Positions 13,088 through 13,345 of a stretch of DNA of 13,345 nucleotides are shown here, in pieces. Where the stretch lies: the NCBI GenBank assembly GCA_947071955.1, contig CAMTGL010000030.1:1-13345 (forward strand), in the 5' to 3' direction. Under the pieces are notes generated by a model. It saw only the letters and a program-made list of their open reading frames with translations. It did not search any database and was not told the DNA's origin. A program made the position numbers and the translations under genes. Positions within the stretch are counted from its first letter, which is position 1, and each line of letters starts with the position of its first letter. The DNA comes from an uncultured Plesiomonas sp. (GTDB lineage Bacteria; Pseudomonadota; Gammaproteobacteria; Enterobacterales; CAMTGL01).

Positions 13088-13345
13088 TTACTTTATCACG
13101 ACATCTAGACTAGCTACATAATTTTTTATCTCGTTAATAAAAGAGATGATTTTATTTGGCTGAATAAATCGTGGTTTATACACAGCATAGCCTGATAACT
13201 CTACACTTAACTTACCATCAAACAAAACATTTAGTTTTCCCGGTTCAACTCTAGTGGCAATCAGATACTTTGTCGCCCATAATACACCACCATCTTTTAA
13301 TGCCACATGCAAAGCCTGGCTTATATCCGAATAGACGACTTTATT
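13088..13345 (-). CDS. LysR-type transcriptional regulator, C-terminal fragment (5' end outside window)
   Basis: An open - strand frame runs from the window edge to a stop at 13088, 86 codons long before cropping. It resembles the end of a LysR substrate-binding domain: a helix-turn stretch SQALHVALKDGGVLWATKYLIATRV followed by PGKLNVLFDG and a tail with FINEIKNYVASL. The pattern matches the usual 'aLaGqGval ... l.v...l..G.Lv' ending of these regulators. The apparent start at 13312 is not a real start; the frame continues upstream. The sequence is AT-rich. It is codirectional with the Ntn hydrolase gene and could control it or share its transcript. Family assignment is moderate because the helix-turn-helix is not visible. 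Confidence 0.7.
   Translation of the reverse strand, partial: NKVVYSDISQALHVALKDGGVLWATKYLIATRVEPGKLNVLFDGKLSVELSGYAVYKPRFIQPNKIISFINEIKNYVASLDVVIK

Noticed and set aside
13088..13312. A complete 74-aa protein starting at 13312
   Set aside because: The frame remains open to the window edge at 13345 and resembles the C-terminal part of a LysR regulator, so 13312 is an internal TTG, not a start.

Overview
The window is a stretch of gammaproteobacterial, Enterobacterales-type chromosome. The evidence is a threonine operon with its leader peptide and attenuator, ThrA/ThrB/ThrC that follow the E. coli proteins almost residue for residue, the grcA-ung neighbourhood, and a Cra protein with a near-identical N-terminal half that even starts with GTG as in E. 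coli. The wider gene order is not that of E. coli: thrC is followed by a lipoprotein and a transporter, and cra sits beside ung. This points to a relative outside the Escherichia/Salmonella core. I would not name a genus from sequence alone.

Layout. (1) 1-5105, + strand: thrL, attenuator, thrA, thrB, thrC, the pathway from aspartate to threonine. thrA is broken by an in-frame TGA at 1717-1719 inside the second ACT domain. The interrupted frame still has 820 codons, as in E. coli, and no other lesion, so the locus reads as an aspartokinase ORF (406-1719) followed by a homoserine dehydrogenase ORF (from GTG 1729 or ATG 1732 to 2868). (2) 5185-7619, - strand: a symporter of the glutamate/dicarboxylate (DAACS) fold and, 36 nt downstream, a lipoprotein combining a SecDF-P1-head-like domain with a C-terminal SPOR domain. 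A shared hairpin terminator separates them from thrC. (3) 7776-9727: grcA (-) with FNR-like sites, an unrecognised 102-aa ORF (-), and ung (+), followed by two overlapping hairpins. (4) 9746-10765: cra (-). (5) 10766-13345, more AT-rich in the lines sampled: a CsiR-like GntR/FCD regulator (+) with a strong promoter, a shared terminator, a secreted choloylglycine-hydrolase-family Ntn hydrolase (-), and the 3' end of a LysR-type regulator (-) running off the window.

How the parts work together. The thr genes are one attenuated biosynthetic operon. grcA (repair of oxygen-damaged pyruvate formate-lyase) and ung (uracil removal from DNA) are housekeeping genes. Cra is a global carbon regulator. 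The 10.8-13.3 kb part looks like accessory catabolic or host-interaction material. I see no tRNA, rRNA, CRISPR array or complete insertion sequence. The points most worth a second look are the TGA in thrA, the SecDF-head/SPOR lipoprotein next to a transporter with altered ion- and substrate-site residues, the overlapping hairpins after ung, and the exported Ntn hydrolase.
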